NCBI RefSeq assembly: GCF_003240585.1 | Contig: NZ_PCDP01000005.1 | Coordinates: forward strand, 40,004-104,003 | Direction: 5' to 3' | Length of the DNA: 64,000 nucleotides | Origin: Arminella tubonensis | Lineage (GTDB): Bacteria; Pseudomonadota; Alphaproteobacteria; Rhizobiales; Rhizobiaceae | Part shown: in pieces, positions 44,803 through 53,707 of the stretch | Layout: each line of letters opens with the position of its first letter | Numbering within the stretch: the stretch's first letter is position 1 | Translations under genes and position numbers: made by a program | The notes under the pieces: generated by a model | Database searches by the model: none | What the model was told of the DNA's origin: nothing | The model's input: the letters and a program-made list of their open reading frames with translations, nothing else

Positions 44803-45903
44803 ATGAGCAATCAGACAGAAGCAAGGCTTGCGGCATTGCGGGCAAAGATGAGGGAAACCGGTACGGGCCTCGTCGCGGTCGCGCCGGGATCGCATATGGA
44901 ATGGATCCTCGGTTTCCATCCGCATCCAGACGAGCGACCTTGCCTGCTGCTGATCGCGGCGGAGAAAGAGGCGTTTCTGATGCCCGCGCTGAATGCCGAG
45001 GGAACGCGGGCCGAGACCGACATAGCCTTCTTCAACTGGTCGGATGCGGAAGGCCCGAACGCTGCGCTCGAGGAAGCGCTGAATGCCATCGATGCGTCCG
45101 ATCCCGGGCGTGTTGCGCTCGACGAGACCATGCGCGCCGATTTCGCCTTGCTGCTGCTCGACGCACTTCCAGAGGTGGAGCGGGATTTTACGCACCCTAC
45201 GCTCGGCGCTTTGCGGATGCGCAAGAGTAGCGGCGAGTACGAGGTGCTGAAGGCGAACGCGGCGATCGCGGACCGGGCGATGCTGGCGGCCTTCGCCAAA
45301 ATCCGCCCGGGAATGACGGAGAAAGAGGTTGCAGCCGAGATTCGCGCGCATTTCCTGTCGGAAGGCGCTGCGCCCGCCTTCTGGATCGTCGGCTCCGGCC
45401 CGAACGGCGCCTTCCCGCATCACTCAACCGGCGACCGCGTCATTGCGGAGGGCGATGCCGTGGTCATCGACATCGGGGGCCGCAGCCGGGGCTTTCCGAG
45501 CGACATGACCCGCATGGCGGTGATTGGCCTGCCGCCGGAAGGCTATGGTGAGATCCACGTGATCGTCGAAAAGGCCGTTCAGGCCGCACTCAAGGCCGCC
45601 AGGCCCGGCGCACTGGCGCGCGAGGTCGACGAGGCCGCCCGCAAGGTGATCTCGGATGCCGGCTATGGCGAGTATTTCGTCCATCGCACCGGACATGGCC
45701 TCGGGATCGACATCCACGAGCCGCCTTATATCACCTCGACATCCGAGACGGTTCTCGATGAAGGAATGGTCTTTTCGATCGAGCCGGGAATCTACCTGCC
45801 CGGCCGCTTCGGAATCCGACTGGAAGATATTGTCATCCTGCGCGCGGACGGCCCTGAAATACTCTCATCGCTGCCGCGCACCGTGCATGTGGTGCGAAGC
45901 TGA
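44803..45903 (+). CDS. M24-family peptidase (Xaa-Pro aminopeptidase type)
   Basis: A 366-residue creatinase-fold metallopeptidase. The N-terminal domain (about 1-125) precedes the pita-bread catalytic domain (about 130-360). Metal ligands appear in order: VVIDIGGRSRGFPSDMTRM (two Asp), HRTGHGLGIDIHEPPYI (His), FSIEPGIYLPGRFGIRLED (two Glu). The set is complete. A GGAGCAGGA lies about 8 bases before the ATG. It is divergent from the M20D gene and converges with fbpC. A role in cleaving proline-containing di- or tripeptides is likely. Confidence 0.9.
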   Translation: MSNQTEARLAALRAKMRETGTGLVAVAPGSHMEWILGFHPHPDERPCLLLIAAEKEAFLMPALNAEGTRAETDIAFFNWSDAEGPNAALEEALNAIDASDPGRVALDETMRADFALLLLDALPEVERDFTHPTLGALRMRKSSGEYEVLKANAAIADRAMLAAFAKIRPGMTEKEVAAEIRAHFLSEGAAPAFWIVGSGPNGAFPHHSTGDRVIAEGDAVVIDIGGRSRGFPSDMTRMAVIGLPPEGYGEIHVIVEKAVQAALKAARPGALAREVDEAARKVISDAGYGEYFVHRTGHGLGIDIHEPPYITSTSETVLDEGMVFSIEPGIYLPGRFGIRLEDIVILRADGPEILSSLPRTVHVVRS

Positions 45904-45915
45904 GCTGAAGCTGCC

Positions 45916-46968
45916 CTAGCTGGCCACAGCCTTGAAGACATGAGCCTTGCCGAGCACGGCAACCTGCACCGTGCTGCCGACTGCGGGAAGACCGACACCG
46001 GAGCTCTTGACGACCAGCGGCGCGCCGCCGAGCGCAAGCGTCACCGCGCAAACGGCGCCGCCGAATTCCACGTCCACCACCTTGGCGGAGCAGGTCTGGA
46101 GTGGTTCAGGCCCTTCGATCATCGCCGTCAGGCGAAGCTGTTCGGGGCGCAGCATGATGTCGGCCCTGCCTCGTCGATCTTTTGTATCCGCTTCAATGCG
46201 GCCAAGAAGGCAATCGGCAAAACCGTCGGCGACTTCGGCCTGCATCAATATCGCATCGCCGAGGAAGGTCGCCGTCTCGCGGTCGACGGGGTTCAGATAG
46301 AGCGTCTGCGGGGTTCCGGCCTGAACCAGCCTTCCGTCGCGAAGCACCGCAACCTGATCGGCGAAGGATAGCGCCTCGGCCTGGTCGTGGGTCACCAATA
46401 TGGCAGTGATGCCGGCATTCTGCAGCACACGGGAGACAGCCTTGCGCATGTTTTCGCGCAGTCCAGTGTCGAGCGCCGAGAAGGGTTCGTCAAGCAGCAT
46501 CAGGCGCGGCTTGCGGGCGAGCGCGCGGGCGAGGGCCACCCGCTGCTGCTGGCCGCCGGAAAGCTGGTGCGGTCGCCGATCGAGCATAGTGCGGTCGAGC
46601 TCGACCATGTCGACAAGATCATGGATCAGGGTTTCGCGATTGGGGGTACCGCGCTCCATGCCGAAGCCGATGTTGTCGGCGACGCTCAGATGCGGAAACA
46701 GCGCGCCATCCTGCGAAACGATACCGATGCCGCGGCGATGAGCCGGCACGATCGCCGGACCATCTGCCAGCGTCTCACCCTCAAGGACGACCTGTCCGAC
46801 ATCGGGCTGCTCGAAACCAGCGATAATGCGCAGGAGGGTCGTCTTGCCCGAACCGGATGGGCCGACGATCGCCGTGCGGCTGCCGGCAACGACGTCGAGA
46901 TCGATGCGGTCCAATGCCAGCACCGGTCCGTAGCGCTTGCTGATGTCTTTGATCGTCAGGAAAGTCAT
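45916..46968 (-). CDS. fbpC: ferric iron ABC transporter ATP-binding protein
   Basis: ATPase of the FbpABC Fe3+ importer, 350 residues. Walker [10 protein letters not shown] (about 36-44), Q-loop [20 protein letters not shown], signature [15 protein letters not shown], Walker [13 protein letters not shown] and H-loop VTHDQ are intact. The TOBE-type C-terminal domain follows ([10 protein letters not shown]). The start overlaps the fbpB stop by 4 bases. Confidence 0.9.
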   Translation of the reverse strand: MTFLTIKDISKRYGPVLALDRIDLDVVAGSRTAIVGPSGSGKTTLLRIIAGFEQPDVGQVVLEGETLADGPAIVPAHRRGIGIVSQDGALFPHLSVADNIGFGMERGTPNRETLIHDLVDMVELDRTMLDRRPHQLSGGQQQRVALARALARKPRLMLLDEPFSALDTGLRENMRKAVSRVLQNAGITAILVTHDQAEALSFADQVAVLRDGRLVQAGTPQTLYLNPVDRETATFLGDAILMQAEVADGFADCLLGRIEADTKDRRGRADIMLRPEQLRLTAMIEGPEPLQTCSAKVVDVEFGGAVCAVTLALGGAPLVVKSSGVGLPAVGSTVQVAVLGKAHVFKAVAS

Positions 46969-48578
46969 TGGCCGGCCGTCCGCTTGGATTGCACGTAGAG
47001 AAGGAGTGTCAGCGGCAGCGATAGCACGACCATCATGAAGGCATAGGGTGCCGCCGAGACATAATCGATTTCGCTGGTCAGCGACCAGAATTTCGTGGCC
47101 AGCGTTACCGTGCCGTTCGGCGAAAGCATCAGGGTCGCGGTCAGTTCGTTGGTGATACCGAGGGCGACGAGCGCCATGCTGGCGGCAGCGCCGGGTGCGG
47201 CGAGCCGCATGGTGACCTGGCGCACCGCCTGTCCTGGCGTCCGGCCGAGCGCCATGGCGGCACGTTCAAGCTCTACAGGCGCCTGGGCGATGCTGGAGCG
47301 GAGCCCGACCATGGCGCGCGGCAGGAATAGCAGGACATAGGCGAGCAATAGGGTTGCAAAAGTCTGGTAGAGCGGCAGGAACAGCTTCACGGTGATAGAC
47401 ACCAGTGCAAGCGCCACGACCACCCCCGGCAGCGACCCGACATAGTAGTGGCAGGCCTCCAGCAGGCGCTGCAGCCGGCCAGGGGCCCTGACGGAAAGCC
47501 AGGCCATCGGCGCTGCCGCGATCGTCGCCAGCATGCCACCGGCGACTGCGAGCACGATCGTCTGGAGAAAGGCGGAGCCAACGGTTTCCGTCTGCCATAT
47601 GCCGATGCCGCCGATGAACAGCCAACGTGCCAGCGTCACGAAAGGCACGCCGAGCGTCAGTGCGGCGGTCGCAACCGGCAGCGCGATACAGGGCAGCATC
47701 ATCCAGCCCAGCCGCCGGCGGTCTGCAGGGCGGGCGGCTCCTGAGCCGACGCGGGCGTAGCGTTCATTGCCGCGGACCAACACTTCAAAGCCGAGCAGCA
47801 GCAGGCAACAGAGGACGAGCACGCCGCCGAGCATGTTGGCGGCGGGACTGTTATAGGCCGACTGGAACTGATCGACGATCGCAGTGGCGAACGTGTCGAA
47901 GCGGATCATGACGAACAGGCCGTATTCGGACAGCAGGTGCAGTCCTATCAGAAGGGAGCCGCTGCAGATCGCGAGGCGCAGCTGCGGCAGCACGGCGCGG
48001 AAGAACACGCTGCGCGGACCAAGGCCAAGCGAAGCGGCTGCATCCTCGATCGCCGGATCGAGACGGCGGAGTGCAGCGGCGACAGGCAGGTAGAGGAAAG
48101 GATAATAGGCAAGCACCGAAACCAGCACGCCGCTCCAGAGCCCTCGCATTCCGGGGACGAGGCTGACCCAGGCGTAGCTGTGCACGAAGGCCGGGACGGC
48201 GAGCGGCGCTACGGCGAGCCACGACCAGAGGCGGGCGCCGGGAATATCGGTTCGCTCCGTCAGCCAGGCGAGCGCGACGGCGAGGAGGATGCAAAGCGGG
48301 ATGGTGCAGACTTCAAGAAGGACGGTGTTGATCAGAAGTTCGCCGACGCGGCCTCGGAAGACCAACGCGACGACTTCGGTCCAGCCGGTCCGGATGGTGA
48401 CCCAGATGATGAAACCGAGCGGGACGAGGCTCAGAAGCGAAACGACCGAAGCAATGGCGATCAGGGACGCATGCGGAAAACCGGCGCGCGGCGCGGCATG
48501 AGGCAAGTGAGCCACGGCGGCATGGCCGGCCTGTCCGGCATATGTGTTCTTCTGCAGCAAGTCCTGGCTGCCTCTCAT
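46965..48578 (-). CDS. fbpB: ferric iron ABC transporter permease, two-module type
   Basis: A 537-residue membrane protein made of two fused permease modules of about six helices each, as in FbpB/SfuB/ThiP. Coupling loops are visible in both halves: [27 protein letters not shown] and [28 protein letters not shown] chose the ATG at 48578; the frame stays open to 48683, but that extension (Arg/Ser-rich) is encoded by an intergenic repeat and is not credible. The first 40 residues remain hydrophilic, so a later start is possible. Confidence 0.85.
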   Translation of the reverse strand: MRGSQDLLQKNTYAGQAGHAAVAHLPHAAPRAGFPHASLIAIASVVSLLSLVPLGFIIWVTIRTGWTEVVALVFRGRVGELLINTVLLEVCTIPLCILLAVALAWLTERTDIPGARLWSWLAVAPLAVPAFVHSYAWVSLVPGMRGLWSGVLVSVLAYYPFLYLPVAAALRRLDPAIEDAAASLGLGPRSVFFRAVLPQLRLAICSGSLLIGLHLLSEYGLFVMIRFDTFATAIVDQFQSAYNSPAANMLGGVLVLCCLLLLGFEVLVRGNERYARVGSGAARPADRRRLGWMMLPCIALPVATAALTLGVPFVTLARWLFIGGIGIWQTETVGSAFLQTIVLAVAGGMLATIAAAPMAWLSVRAPGRLQRLLEACHYYVGSLPGVVVALALVSITVKLFLPLYQTFATLLLAYVLLFLPRAMVGLRSSIAQAPVELERAAMALGRTPGQAVRQVTMRLAAPGAAASMALVALGITNELTATLMLSPNGTVTLATKFWSLTSEIDYVSAAPYAFMMVVLSLPLTLLLYVQSKRTAGQ

Positions 48579-48663
48579 TCCCGGAAACACGACGGCAACC
48601 GCCAGGGAAGGGCGATTGCCGTTTTCATATGGTCGCGATCGGCTATCGCTGCCCCTGAGCCAT

Positions 48664-48760
48664 TTCCGATTTGATACTGTCAAATCGGAAACTCTAACCT
48701 TTTGTTTTGTCGCATTTTCTATCGAGAAACCGGCGTCCGTCTTCCCGGAAAATGCTCTAG
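48664..48760. repeat. RIME-like intergenic repeat between fbpA and fbpB
   Basis: The spacer holds a perfect 11-bp inverted repeat, arms TTCCGATTTGA (48664-48674) and TCAAATCGGAA (48680-48690), followed by TCTAACCTTTTGTTTTGTCGC, a GAAACCGGCGTCC core and GGAAAATGCTCTAGC. This order resembles, from memory, a repeat family scattered in Rhizobium and Agrobacterium intergenic DNA. It lies between binding-protein and permease genes of one operon. Confidence 0.7.
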
Positions 48761-48789
48761 CAGGGCAGGCGATCCTCGCGCAAGACCTA

Positions 48790-49815
48790 TCAGATGAGGC
48801 CTGCGGCCGTCATCAGGTCGGTAACCTTCTTGCTGTTCAGCTTCGAGGGCTCGACCTTCGGTGCCTGAAGGTCTGCGAGAGGGGTGAGCTTGGGGTTCGA
48901 CTGTGCGCCATTGCCCACGGCGTATTCAAAGCTGTCGCCATCGCGCAGCACGGTCTGTCCACCCTTGCCGGTAACCCACTTCAGGAATGCCTGGGCGTCC
49001 TTCTGGTGCTGGCTGGAGGCGAGCACGCCGCCGCCCGAAATGCTGACGAACGCGCCCGGATCCTGGTTCTTGAAGTAATGCAGCGCGACGTTCTTGCTGT
49101 TTTCACCGGTCTTGGCCTGATCGCCGAACCAGTAGTAGTGGTAGATCACCGCGCCTTCGACTTCACCGGCGTTGACCGCCTTCATGGCGACGCTGTTGCC
49201 CTTGTATGGGGTCGCGTTCTCTTTCAGGGCCTTCAGCCAGGCGGCCGTGGCATCCTCACCCTTCAATTCGAGCAGAGCGCTGACAATCGCCTGGAAATCG
49301 GCGCCGGCGGGAGATGCGCCCCAGCGGCCCTTCCACTTGGGATCGGCGAGATTGAGCAGCGACTTCGGCAGGTCGGCTTCCTTGAGCTTGGTCTTGTCAT
49401 AGGCAAAGACGGTCGAACGGGCGGCAACGCCGGTCCACTTGCCGTCGGCCGACTTGAAGGTTTCCGGCACCTGGGCAAGCGTATCGGCATCGACCGGCGC
49501 GAACAGGCCCGAGGCGTCCACGAGGGTCATCGCGGGGGAATTTTCCGTCAGAAATACGTCGGCGGGAGAGGCAGCGCCCTCCTCGATTATCTGATTTGCA
49601 AACTGCATGTCGCTGCCGTTGCGAACCGTGACCTTGATGCCGGTTTCCTTGGTGAAGCCATCAGCCCAGGCCTTTGCCAGCGATTCATGCTGGGCGTTAT
49701 AGACGACGATGCCTTCGCTGTCCGCGGCGTTAACAGCAGTCGAAAGGAGCGGAGCGGCAGCTAGGCCGACCGCCAGTGCGAAAGCACCGGAGAAATGCGA
49801 AAATGAAAATGTCAT
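48790..49815 (-). CDS. fbpA: periplasmic ferric iron-binding protein
   Basis: A 341-residue Fe3+-binding protein of the FbpA/FutA class. A signal peptide covers about residues 1-30 ([20 protein letters not shown]). The mature start [31 protein letters not shown] is characteristic. The iron-binding tyrosine pair is visible in [26 protein letters not shown] and [21 protein letters not shown] are also typical. It leads the leftward fbpABC operon and has an iron-responsive-operator-like site 62 bp upstream. Confidence 0.93.
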   Translation of the reverse strand: MTFSFSHFSGAFALAVGLAAAPLLSTAVNAADSEGIVVYNAQHESLAKAWADGFTKETGIKVTVRNGSDMQFANQIIEEGAASPADVFLTENSPAMTLVDASGLFAPVDADTLAQVPETFKSADGKWTGVAARSTVFAYDKTKLKEADLPKSLLNLADPKWKGRWGASPAGADFQAIVSALLELKGEDATAAWLKALKENATPYKGNSVAMKAVNAGEVEGAVIYHYYWFGDQAKTGENSKNVALHYFKNQDPGAFVSISGGGVLASSQHQKDAQAFLKWVTGKGGQTVLRDGDSFEYAVGNGAQSNPKLTPLADLQAPKVEPSKLNSKKVTDLMTAAGLI

Positions 49816-49876
49816 GGACGTCCTCTTGCTAGTAACACCCCGTCATCGACGGCGACGGGTTAGCCTATATTTAACA

Positions 49877-49891
49877 TGATTATTCTTTTCA
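49877..49891. promoter_or_regulatory. candidate iron-responsive operator (RirA type) upstream of fbpA
   Basis: TGATTATTCTTTTCA fits TGA-N9-TCA, the iron-responsive operator described for RirA in rhizobia. It lies 62 bp before the fbpA start on the same operon side. The pattern is short, so chance is possible, but the gene context is right. Confidence 0.55.
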
Positions 49892-49989
49892 AGTTTCTTC
49901 GCGTTACAGGACATCACGAAATTTTGAGGCGGCGGAACCCGACCCGGAAACATTAGGAATGCGAAAAGCATTGTATTCAAATCAATAGA

Positions 49990-50006
49990 ATGCTAACGAA
50001 TAGCAT
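49990..50006. promoter_or_regulatory. candidate MarR operator overlapping the gene start
   Basis: ATGCTAACGAATAGCAT is a 6-5-6 perfect dyad covering the first possible ATG of the MarR gene and touching the second (50005). An imperfect dyad, ATTGTATT with AATAGAAT, lies just upstream (49970-49991). Their position suggests autorepression. Confidence 0.5.
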
Positions 50007-50472
50007 GGAAACGGATCTGAAGACATCGTGGGCCGAATTCGCGCCGCTGCTGGTCATTTGCGGGCGGGGATGGCGACGGGCGCTCAACATAATGCTGACG
50101 GAGCACAATCTTTCCGATGCTACGGCTGCACCGCTGATTACCTTGCTGCGGCATGGAGACCTGGTCCCGCAAGGTGTCCTTGCCGAGCGGGTCGGGGTCG
50201 AAGGGCCGACGCTGGTGCGGGTGCTGGACGGACTGGAGAGCGACGGCCTGATCTGCCGCGTTCCTGATGACGCCGATCGCCGCATTAAACTGGTTCAATT
50301 GACGGCCGAAGGCACCAAGGTTGCCGAACGCTGCGAACGTTGCGCTGCCGAACTGCGCAAGATCATGCTTGGGGACATCGAACCCGAGCAAATGCACGCC
50401 GCGCTCGAGGTCATGCGCAGCGTTGCGGCCAAGGCAGCCGCCTTCACCGGGACTGAGGACAATGACGACTAA
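50005..50472 (+). CDS. MarR-family regulator of the efflux operon
   Basis: A 155-residue winged-helix regulator. The DNA-binding region is LSDATAAPLITLLRHGDLVPQGVLAERVGVEGPTLVRVLDGLESDGLICRVPDDADRRIKLVQLT, with the conserved wing Asp-Arg-Arg (DDADRRIK). I chose the ATG at 50005 because the one at 49990 lies in an operator-like dyad; both are in frame. Its end overlaps the start of the large efflux gene by 11 bases, so regulator and pump are one operon, probably induced by an aromatic acid or similar compound. Confidence 0.88.
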   Translation: METDLKTSWAEFAPLLVICGRGWRRALNIMLTEHNLSDATAAPLITLLRHGDLVPQGVLAERVGVEGPTLVRVLDGLESDGLICRVPDDADRRIKLVQLTAEGTKVAERCERCAAELRKIMLGDIEPEQMHAALEVMRSVAAKAAAFTGTEDNDD

Positions 50473-52567
50473 GAGCATATCTGCGATTTCTCCGCTCCGA
50501 CCCGAATTCCTGGATGTGGTCTTTTCGCTGAAGACATTCGCCGCGGCGATGCTGGCATTGTTCATCGCGCTTTGCTTCGACCTGCAAAACCCCTATTGGG
50601 CGGTCGGCACGGTCTACATCGTCTCGCACCCGCTCTCCGGCGCCAGTACGTCGAAGGCGATCTACCGGCTTCTCGGCACTGGAATAGGTGGTGCCATGAC
50701 CGTCGTTCTGGTACCGAACCTGATCAATTCACCTGAACTGCTGACCCTTGCTATCTCGGTGTGGATGGGTGTCTGCCTGGCTATCAGCCTGCTCGACCGG
50801 ACGCCGCGCAGCTATACCTTCATGCTGGCGGGATATACGACAGCGCTCACCGGCTTTCCCATCGTCGCGAGCCCGGATACCGCATTCACTTATGTGACAG
50901 CGCGGGTCATCGAGATTGCGCTCGGGATCATCTGCGCGGCAGTTGTCAGCCGGGTCGTGTTTCCGCGACATGCCGGACCGGTCCTTGCGAACCGTATAGA
51001 CAACTGGCTGAAGGATGGTGCTGCGTTGGCGATAGGCACCTTGGATGGGCGCCATCATGATCCGGCACTTACCTGCCTGGTCCAGAAGCTTGCCGCCGAC
51101 GCGGTCGACCTCAGAACTTTTACCACCCACGTCTCCTACGACACCTCGGGTCATCGCGAGATCGTCGGTCTTGCGCGCACGCTGCAACGGCGCATGGTGG
51201 CAATGTTGCCGATCGCTTCCGGCCTTGCCGATGTGCTGTCGACGCTTTCCCGGGCAACCGGAGGTTCCTATACGCCGGCGATCTGCCGGCTGATCGAGGA
51301 GACCTCCCCTTGGCTCGAAAGCGGCACGCCGCTGTTGGAAGACAAGCGCCAGGCATTTCTCGATCTGATGGCGAAGGCTGAAATCGAAGCCGTCCCGATG
51401 CTGCAATGGGACCGGCTTCTGGTTCAGAACGTCGTTGCCCGGATACGGGACCTCATTCAGATCTGGAGCGATTGCGTCGACCTGAAAAGCGATATCGTTT
51501 CGGGCTCGCGGCACGATCTGCGCTGGCAGAGGTTCGGCACGTCGCTCGACAGGCGGCCGATGCACAGAGACTACGGCATGGCCTTGCACTCCGGTCTTTC
51601 CGCGATGCTCGCCACCTTCGTGGCCTCTGCCTTCTGGATCGTGACCGGTTGGCCGCAGGGCGCTGCAGCGGCGATGATGGCGGGCGTCCTCTGCTGCATC
51701 TTTTCCTCCATGGACGATCCTGTTCCGGCAATGCGCGGCTTTCTGATCGCGAGCCTTGTTGCGGTCGCTGCCGCCTTCGCGTTCGAATTCGGCTTGATGC
51801 CGCTGCTCCACGGCTATCTGCCTCTCGCCGCGGCGCTCGGTCTCGTTCTTATCCCCGCCGGGGTTTTCATGGCACGTCCGTCAACCATGCTGCTTGGCAT
51901 GGGATTCTGCGTCAACCTGCCGAACATGCTTTCGCTGCAGGGCCGGCTCAACCTGGATTTCGAGACTTTCGTCAATTCCAATATCGCACTCATTACCGGC
52001 CTTGTGATCGCCTGCGGTACCACCGCCCTGGTTCGCTCCGTCGGTGCGGAATGGAGCGCGCATCGCCTGCTGCGCGCCGGCTGGTCGGACGTCGCAGCCG
52101 CTGCCCGCAAACCGAAAGGCGACGATATCACCGGACTGCTTCACCGCATGGTCGATCGGCTGGGGTTGATCGCACCGCGGCTTGCGGCCATCCCGGCCGG
52201 CTCATATGTCGCGCAAAGCGATGTGCTGAAGGATCTTCGAAACGGTCTCAACACCGTTGAGCTGCAACGACACAAGACGCTTCTGTCCCGCGACGATCGC
52301 GCCGCAGTCGACGAGGTGCTCGATTCGGTTGCGGCCTACTACGACGGCAAGCGCCGAAAGGCTGCGAATGATCCGGGCCACGCCTTTCTTGCCGCGCTCG
52401 ATCGATCGCTCGTCGCCCTTGGCAAAAGCGAGGATTCGCCGGCCCTTGCGAGCACCCGGCGCGCACTGACCGGGCTGCGCTACAGCCTTTTCCCCGAGGC
52501 AATCATATTCGCCGCCAATGAGAACCAGCCTGTCGGGGAAATTGATGCGAAGGAAAAAGCAGCATGA
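50462..52567 (+). CDS. FUSC/AaeB-family efflux membrane protein
   Basis: A 701-residue inner-membrane protein with the FUSC layout: about six helices at 20-165 (FAAAMLALFIALCFDLQNPYWAVGTVYIVSHPLSGASTSKAIYRLLGTGIGG opens the first), a soluble central region (about 170-330), a second set of helices (about 345-530; AMLATFVASAFWIVTGWPQG, AAALGLVLIPAGVFMA) and a cytosolic C-terminal domain. E. coli AaeB exports hydroxylated aromatic carboxylates with AaeA. The next two genes are AaeX- and AaeA-like, making a three-part pump. Start at 50462, overlapping the marR gene. Confidence 0.9.
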   Translation: MTTKSISAISPLRPEFLDVVFSLKTFAAAMLALFIALCFDLQNPYWAVGTVYIVSHPLSGASTSKAIYRLLGTGIGGAMTVVLVPNLINSPELLTLAISVWMGVCLAISLLDRTPRSYTFMLAGYTTALTGFPIVASPDTAFTYVTARVIEIALGIICAAVVSRVVFPRHAGPVLANRIDNWLKDGAALAIGTLDGRHHDPALTCLVQKLAADAVDLRTFTTHVSYDTSGHREIVGLARTLQRRMVAMLPIASGLADVLSTLSRATGGSYTPAICRLIEETSPWLESGTPLLEDKRQAFLDLMAKAEIEAVPMLQWDRLLVQNVVARIRDLIQIWSDCVDLKSDIVSGSRHDLRWQRFGTSLDRRPMHRDYGMALHSGLSAMLATFVASAFWIVTGWPQGAAAAMMAGVLCCIFSSMDDPVPAMRGFLIASLVAVAAAFAFEFGLMPLLHGYLPLAAALGLVLIPAGVFMARPSTMLLGMGFCVNLPNMLSLQGRLNLDFETFVNSNIALITGLVIACGTTALVRSVGAEWSAHRLLRAGWSDVAAAARKPKGDDITGLLHRMVDRLGLIAPRLAAIPAGSYVAQSDVLKDLRNGLNTVELQRHKTLLSRDDRAAVDEVLDSVAAYYDGKRRKAANDPGHAFLAALDRSLVALGKSEDSPALASTRRALTGLRYSLFPEAIIFAANENQPVGEIDAKEKAA

Positions 52568-52773
52568 GCCCGGAACTCAACCTTTATGGCGTCTTTGTCC
52601 CGACGCTCGGCGCTATCGCCTTCTTCAGCTTCTTCCTCAACGTCGTCGTCAGGCGGCTGCTGGCTCGCATCGGCTTCTACCGCCTTGTCTGGCATCGACC
52701 GCTGTTCGACACGGCAATGTATTTTTGCCTGTTTGGCGCACTGACGCTTTCAATCAATCGGATACCGCTATGA
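52564..52773 (+). CDS. DUF1656 (AaeX-like) small membrane protein
   Basis: A 69-residue membrane protein with two hydrophobic helices (about 8-30 and 45-66). It opens MSPELNLYGVFVPTLGAIAFFSFFLNVVVRRLL and has FYRLVWHRPLFDTAMYF, as in the DUF1656 family that accompanies AaeA/AaeB pumps. Its exact role is unknown. It overlaps both neighbours (ATGA at each end), so the three pump genes are translationally coupled. Confidence 0.9.
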   Translation: MSPELNLYGVFVPTLGAIAFFSFFLNVVVRRLLARIGFYRLVWHRPLFDTAMYFCLFGALTLSINRIPL

Positions 52774-53636
52774 AATCGCTTCTTGCCCTTTCCGGTCGCT
52801 TTATGCTGACCGGCGTCGTGCTTGTGCTCGCCGGCGTGCTCGGATGGCACCTGTGGGACTACTACATGAACGCACCCTGGACCCGCGACGGCAAGGTGCG
52901 CGCCGATGTCGTGCACATCGCCGCCGATGTCTCCGGCTTCGTCAGCGATGTCGCGGTCACGGACAACCAGACTGTCAAGAAAGGCGATGTGATCTTCCGC
53001 ATAGACCAGGCCCGCTTTGCACTCGCACTGCGCCAGGCGCAATCGCAGATCGACAGCGCGCAAGCCGCTCTCGACATGGCCAAGAGCGACGTCGACCTTT
53101 ACCAGAGGCTCGGCGACGGCTCCGTGACACGCCAGAAGCTGCAGCAGGCGCAGACGACCGTCGCGCAGGACCAGGCTGCATACGAACAGGCGGTCATCAG
53201 CCGCGACACGGCTCAGCTGAACCTCGACCGTTCGACCATCCGCGCGCCCGTCAACGGCATCCTCACCAACTTCTCGCTGCAGCCCGGCAACTATGTGACC
53301 GCAGGCAGTGCCGTGACCGCGTTGATCGACGCCGACAGCTACTACATTGCCGGCTATTTCGAGGAGAACAAGCTGGATCGCATCAAGGTCGGCGATGCTG
53401 CCGTCATCCACCTGATGGGCAGCAGGGACGGCCTGAAGGGTCACGTCGTCGGCGTTGCCGGCGGCATCGAGGATCGCGAGCGCAGCGATACGGCGAGCTC
53501 CCTTGCCAATGTCACCCCGACATTCACCTGGGTGCGCCTCGCCCAGCGTATTCCTGTGCGGGTGGCACTGGACGCCATGCCTACCGATACGGCCCTGGTC
53601 GCGGGGCGCACAGCGAGCGTCACGATCATCAACTGA
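52770..53636 (+). CDS. HlyD/AaeA-family membrane fusion protein
   Basis: A 288-residue periplasmic adaptor anchored by one N-terminal helix (FMLTGVVLVLAGVLGWHLW, about 11-29). The biotinyl-lipoyl-like half motifs are APWTRDGKVRADVVHIAADVSGFVSDVAVTDNQTVKKGDVIFRID and LDRSTIRAPVNGILTNFSLQPGNYVTAG, separated by an alpha-helical hairpin (about 85-145). The beta-barrel region follows. It links the AaeB-like pump to an outer-membrane channel encoded elsewhere. The frame is open upstream to 52518, but the ATG at 52770 overlaps the previous stop and gives the family length. Confidence 0.92.
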   Translation: MKSLLALSGRFMLTGVVLVLAGVLGWHLWDYYMNAPWTRDGKVRADVVHIAADVSGFVSDVAVTDNQTVKKGDVIFRIDQARFALALRQAQSQIDSAQAALDMAKSDVDLYQRLGDGSVTRQKLQQAQTTVAQDQAAYEQAVISRDTAQLNLDRSTIRAPVNGILTNFSLQPGNYVTAGSAVTALIDADSYYIAGYFEENKLDRIKVGDAAVIHLMGSRDGLKGHVVGVAGGIEDRERSDTASSLANVTPTFTWVRLAQRIPVRVALDAMPTDTALVAGRTASVTIIN

Positions 53637-53649
53637 CAGTAAGCCAGAC

Positions 53650-53693
53650 AGCAAAAAGCCGCGGCACTTCCGGCGCCGCGGCTTTTTTGCTGT
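53650..53693. terminator. bidirectional terminator between the efflux operon and the MFS gene
   Basis: AAAAAGCCGCGGC and GCCGCGGCTTTTTT pair around a 9-base loop, with the outer CAGC/GCTG extending the stem. The A-run and T-run allow termination in both directions, which suits the two convergent genes. Confidence 0.85.
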
Positions 53694-53707
53694 GTAACGA
53701 CGCTCGA

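Noticed and set aside
48579..48683. N-terminal extension of fbpB
   Set aside because: Encoded by the intergenic repeat; Arg/Ser-rich and not membrane-targeting.
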